Below are positions 62,818 to 64,000 of a DNA stretch of 64,000 nucleotides, piece by piece (the stretch's first letter is position 1; every line of letters begins with the position of its first letter). The position numbers and the translations under genes are program-made. The notes beneath the pieces are model-generated. The model worked only from the letters and a program-made list of their open reading frames with translations. It was not told the DNA's origin and searched no databases. The stretch comes from Burkholderia lata (GTDB lineage Bacteria; Pseudomonadota; Gammaproteobacteria; Burkholderiales; Burkholderiaceae). The stretch is from NCBI RefSeq assembly GCF_902499335.1, contig NZ_CABVQK010000007.1:372001-436000 (forward strand), written 5' to 3'.

Positions 62818-63744
62818 ATGAAGACCAAGCTGATGGCCGTCGCGGCCGCCGCGATCCTGGCTGCGCCGCTCGCGCATGCCGAGAAGATCGGCGTGACGAT
62901 GGCGTCGTTCGACGACACGTTCCTGACCATCCTGCGCAACAGCATCGCCGATTCGGCGAAGAAGGACGGCGCGACGGTACAGATCGAGGACGGCGGCAAC
63001 GATGTCGGCAAGCAGTTGAGCCAGGTCCAGAACATGATCGCGCAGAAGGTCGACGCGATCATCGTGAACGCGGTCGATACCGACGCGACGCCGAAGATCA
63101 CCAAGATGGTGACGGCGGCCAAGATTCCGCTTGTTTACGTGAACCGCAAGCCGGTCGATTTCGACAAGCTGCCAACCGGCGTCGCGGTCGTCGCGTCCGA
63201 CGAAAAGCAGTCGGGCACGCTGCAGGCGCGCCAGGTGTGCAAGCTGCTCGGCGGCAAGGGCGACCTGCTCGTGCTGATGGGCGAGCTGTCCAACGAATCG
63301 GCGCGCGCCCGCACCAAGGACATCGAGGACGTGATCGCGACGAAGGATTGCGCGGGCATGAAGATCGTCGACAAGCGCGAAGGCAAGTGGAGCCGCACGC
63401 AGGGCCAGGACATCACGATGAACTGGCTGAGCTCCGGTACGAAGTTCGACGCGATCGTGTCGAACAACGACGAGATGGCGATCGGCGCGATCAACGCGCT
63501 GAAGGCGGCGCGCAAGCTGACGCCGAAGACGATCGTCGCCGGCATCGACGCGACGCCTGACGGCCTCGCATCGATGAAGAGCGGCGAGCTGAAGGTGTCG
63601 GTGTACCAGAACGCGGCCGGGCAGGGGCAGCAGGCCGTCGCGGCCGCACTCAAGCTCGCGAAGAAACAGCCCGTCGACCGCTACGTGAACGTGCCGTTCG
63701 AGCTCGTGACGCCCGAGAACATGAACCAGTACGCGAAGCATTGA
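62818..63744 (+). CDS. Periplasmic sugar-binding protein of an ABC importer (probable myo-inositol)
   Basis: 308 residues. Signal peptide 1-22 (cut A-H-A then E-K-I-G). The ribose/inositol-binding protein fold is clear: [30 protein letters not shown] and [19 protein letters not shown]. The ATG at 62818 has GAGGAG 11 bases before it; a TTG at 62812 would add two residues. Being divergent from iol genes, the likely ligand is myo-inositol. A hairpin and an ATPase gene follow. Confidence 0.9.
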   Translation: MKTKLMAVAAAAILAAPLAHAEKIGVTMASFDDTFLTILRNSIADSAKKDGATVQIEDGGNDVGKQLSQVQNMIAQKVDAIIVNAVDTDATPKITKMVTAAKIPLVYVNRKPVDFDKLPTGVAVVASDEKQSGTLQARQVCKLLGGKGDLLVLMGELSNESARARTKDIEDVIATKDCAGMKIVDKREGKWSRTQGQDITMNWLSSGTKFDAIVSNNDEMAIGAINALKAARKLTPKTIVAGIDATPDGLASMKSGELKVSVYQNAAGQGQQAVAAALKLAKKQPVDRYVNVPFELVTPENMNQYAKH

Positions 63745-63762
63745 CCGGTGATCCGTTGAACT

Positions 63763-63791
63763 GCGCGGGCCCGGCATGGCCGGGCTCGCGC
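63763..63791 (+). terminator. Intercistronic hairpin between binding protein and ATPase genes
   Basis: A 13-bp stem with one G-T pair (63763-63775 against 63779-63791) and a 3-nt loop, without a T-run. Such hairpins after a binding-protein gene often slow 3' decay or partly stop transcription, giving more binding protein than ATPase. Confidence 0.6.
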
Positions 63792-63812
63792 GCGACTTGT
63801 CGAGGAACGTCC

Positions 63813-64000
63813 ATGTTTACAGCCAGAGTCGCGCGCCCGATGGCCGGCGGCGATGCGCCGGCCGCTTCGTCCGGCTCGACCGGCTCGTCGGCCCCGCCGG
63901 CTTCTTCCGCGGCCGACTGCGTGCTCGAGGTGCGCGGCGTCGGCAAGTCCTTTCCCGGCGTCGTTGCGCTCGACGGCGTGCAGTTCCGCGTGCGTCGCGG
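63813..64000 (+). CDS. Sugar ABC transporter ATP-binding protein, 5' part only
   Basis: The first 62 codons are visible; the gene runs off the right edge. After an Ala/Ser/Pro-rich leader of about 35 residues, [24 protein letters not shown] is the N-terminus of an RbsA/MglA-type ATPase; Walker A would come next. The long leader before the ABC domain is unusual; an internal start (ATG at 63840) would shorten it only partly. Partner of the preceding binding protein. Confidence 0.82.
   Translation, partial: MFTARVARPMAGGDAPAASSGSTGSSAPPASSAADCVLEVRGVGKSFPGVVALDGVQFRVRR

Overview
The window is about 68% GC and reads as ordinary chromosomal DNA of a Burkholderia species, most likely of the B. cepacia complex. 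Three things point there: dense GC-rich operons with ATGA stop/start overlaps, a DUF3331 protein (a family I associate with Burkholderiales), and the mix of cellulose, iol and housekeeping genes. I see no tRNA or rRNA gene, insertion sequence, integrase, phage module or CRISPR array. The long overlapping frames on the opposite strand look like GC-rich shadows.

Layout. 1-2159: the 3' part of a two-partner-secretion haemagglutinin-like gene that enters from the left and carries an internal second TPS-type domain. 2328-8693: a membrane-lipid cluster resembling E. coli ynbABCD (CdsA paralogue, CDP-alcohol phosphotransferase, hydrolase-methyltransferase fusion, PAP2-phosphatase fusion) plus a PlsC-like acyltransferase and a small membrane protein. 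8775-24953: a diguanylate cyclase divergent from a nine-gene cellulose operon in the order bcsB-Z-C-E-F-Q-A-G-R. BcsA (PilZ) and BcsE (RxGD) can read c-di-GMP, BcsG decorates cellulose with phosphoethanolamine, and the bcsR-like gene has moved to the end. 25018-28240: a minus-strand run of xapX, Na+/H+ antiporter, OsmC and pirin genes.

28515-35941: an isochorismatase-fold hydrolase, a LysR regulator and a divergent run xapX-amidohydrolase-doxX-exported VOC protein-DUF1275-outer membrane channel. This looks like an uncharacterised uptake/degradation or detoxification system. 35975-43815: a two-domain DUF3331 protein, an AcpA-type phosphatase lipoprotein divergent from a di-haem peroxidase lipoprotein (with a PhoB-box-like triple repeat), a small exported protein, a Nudix hydrolase, glnS, a glycine-zipper lipoprotein and a small hydrolase. 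43888-51618: a CaiB-type CoA-transferase, alaS (with a dyad over its promoter), a LysR/MFS pair, a second Nudix protein and a thioesterase.

51626-55233: a LivHMGF-type ABC transporter with no binding protein beside it and with one apparently degenerate ATP site. 55401-56147: an SDR dehydrogenase. 56200-64000: a myo-inositol catabolic operon on the minus strand (iolC-DUF2090 fusion, iolD, iolE, iolB, a UPF0303 gene) divergent from a sugar ABC transporter (binding protein, then an ATPase that runs off the right edge). Between them lie two sites fitting the GGAA-N6-TTCC operator described for RpiR-type IolR.

Functions come from motifs and family resemblance read by eye; no database search was run.
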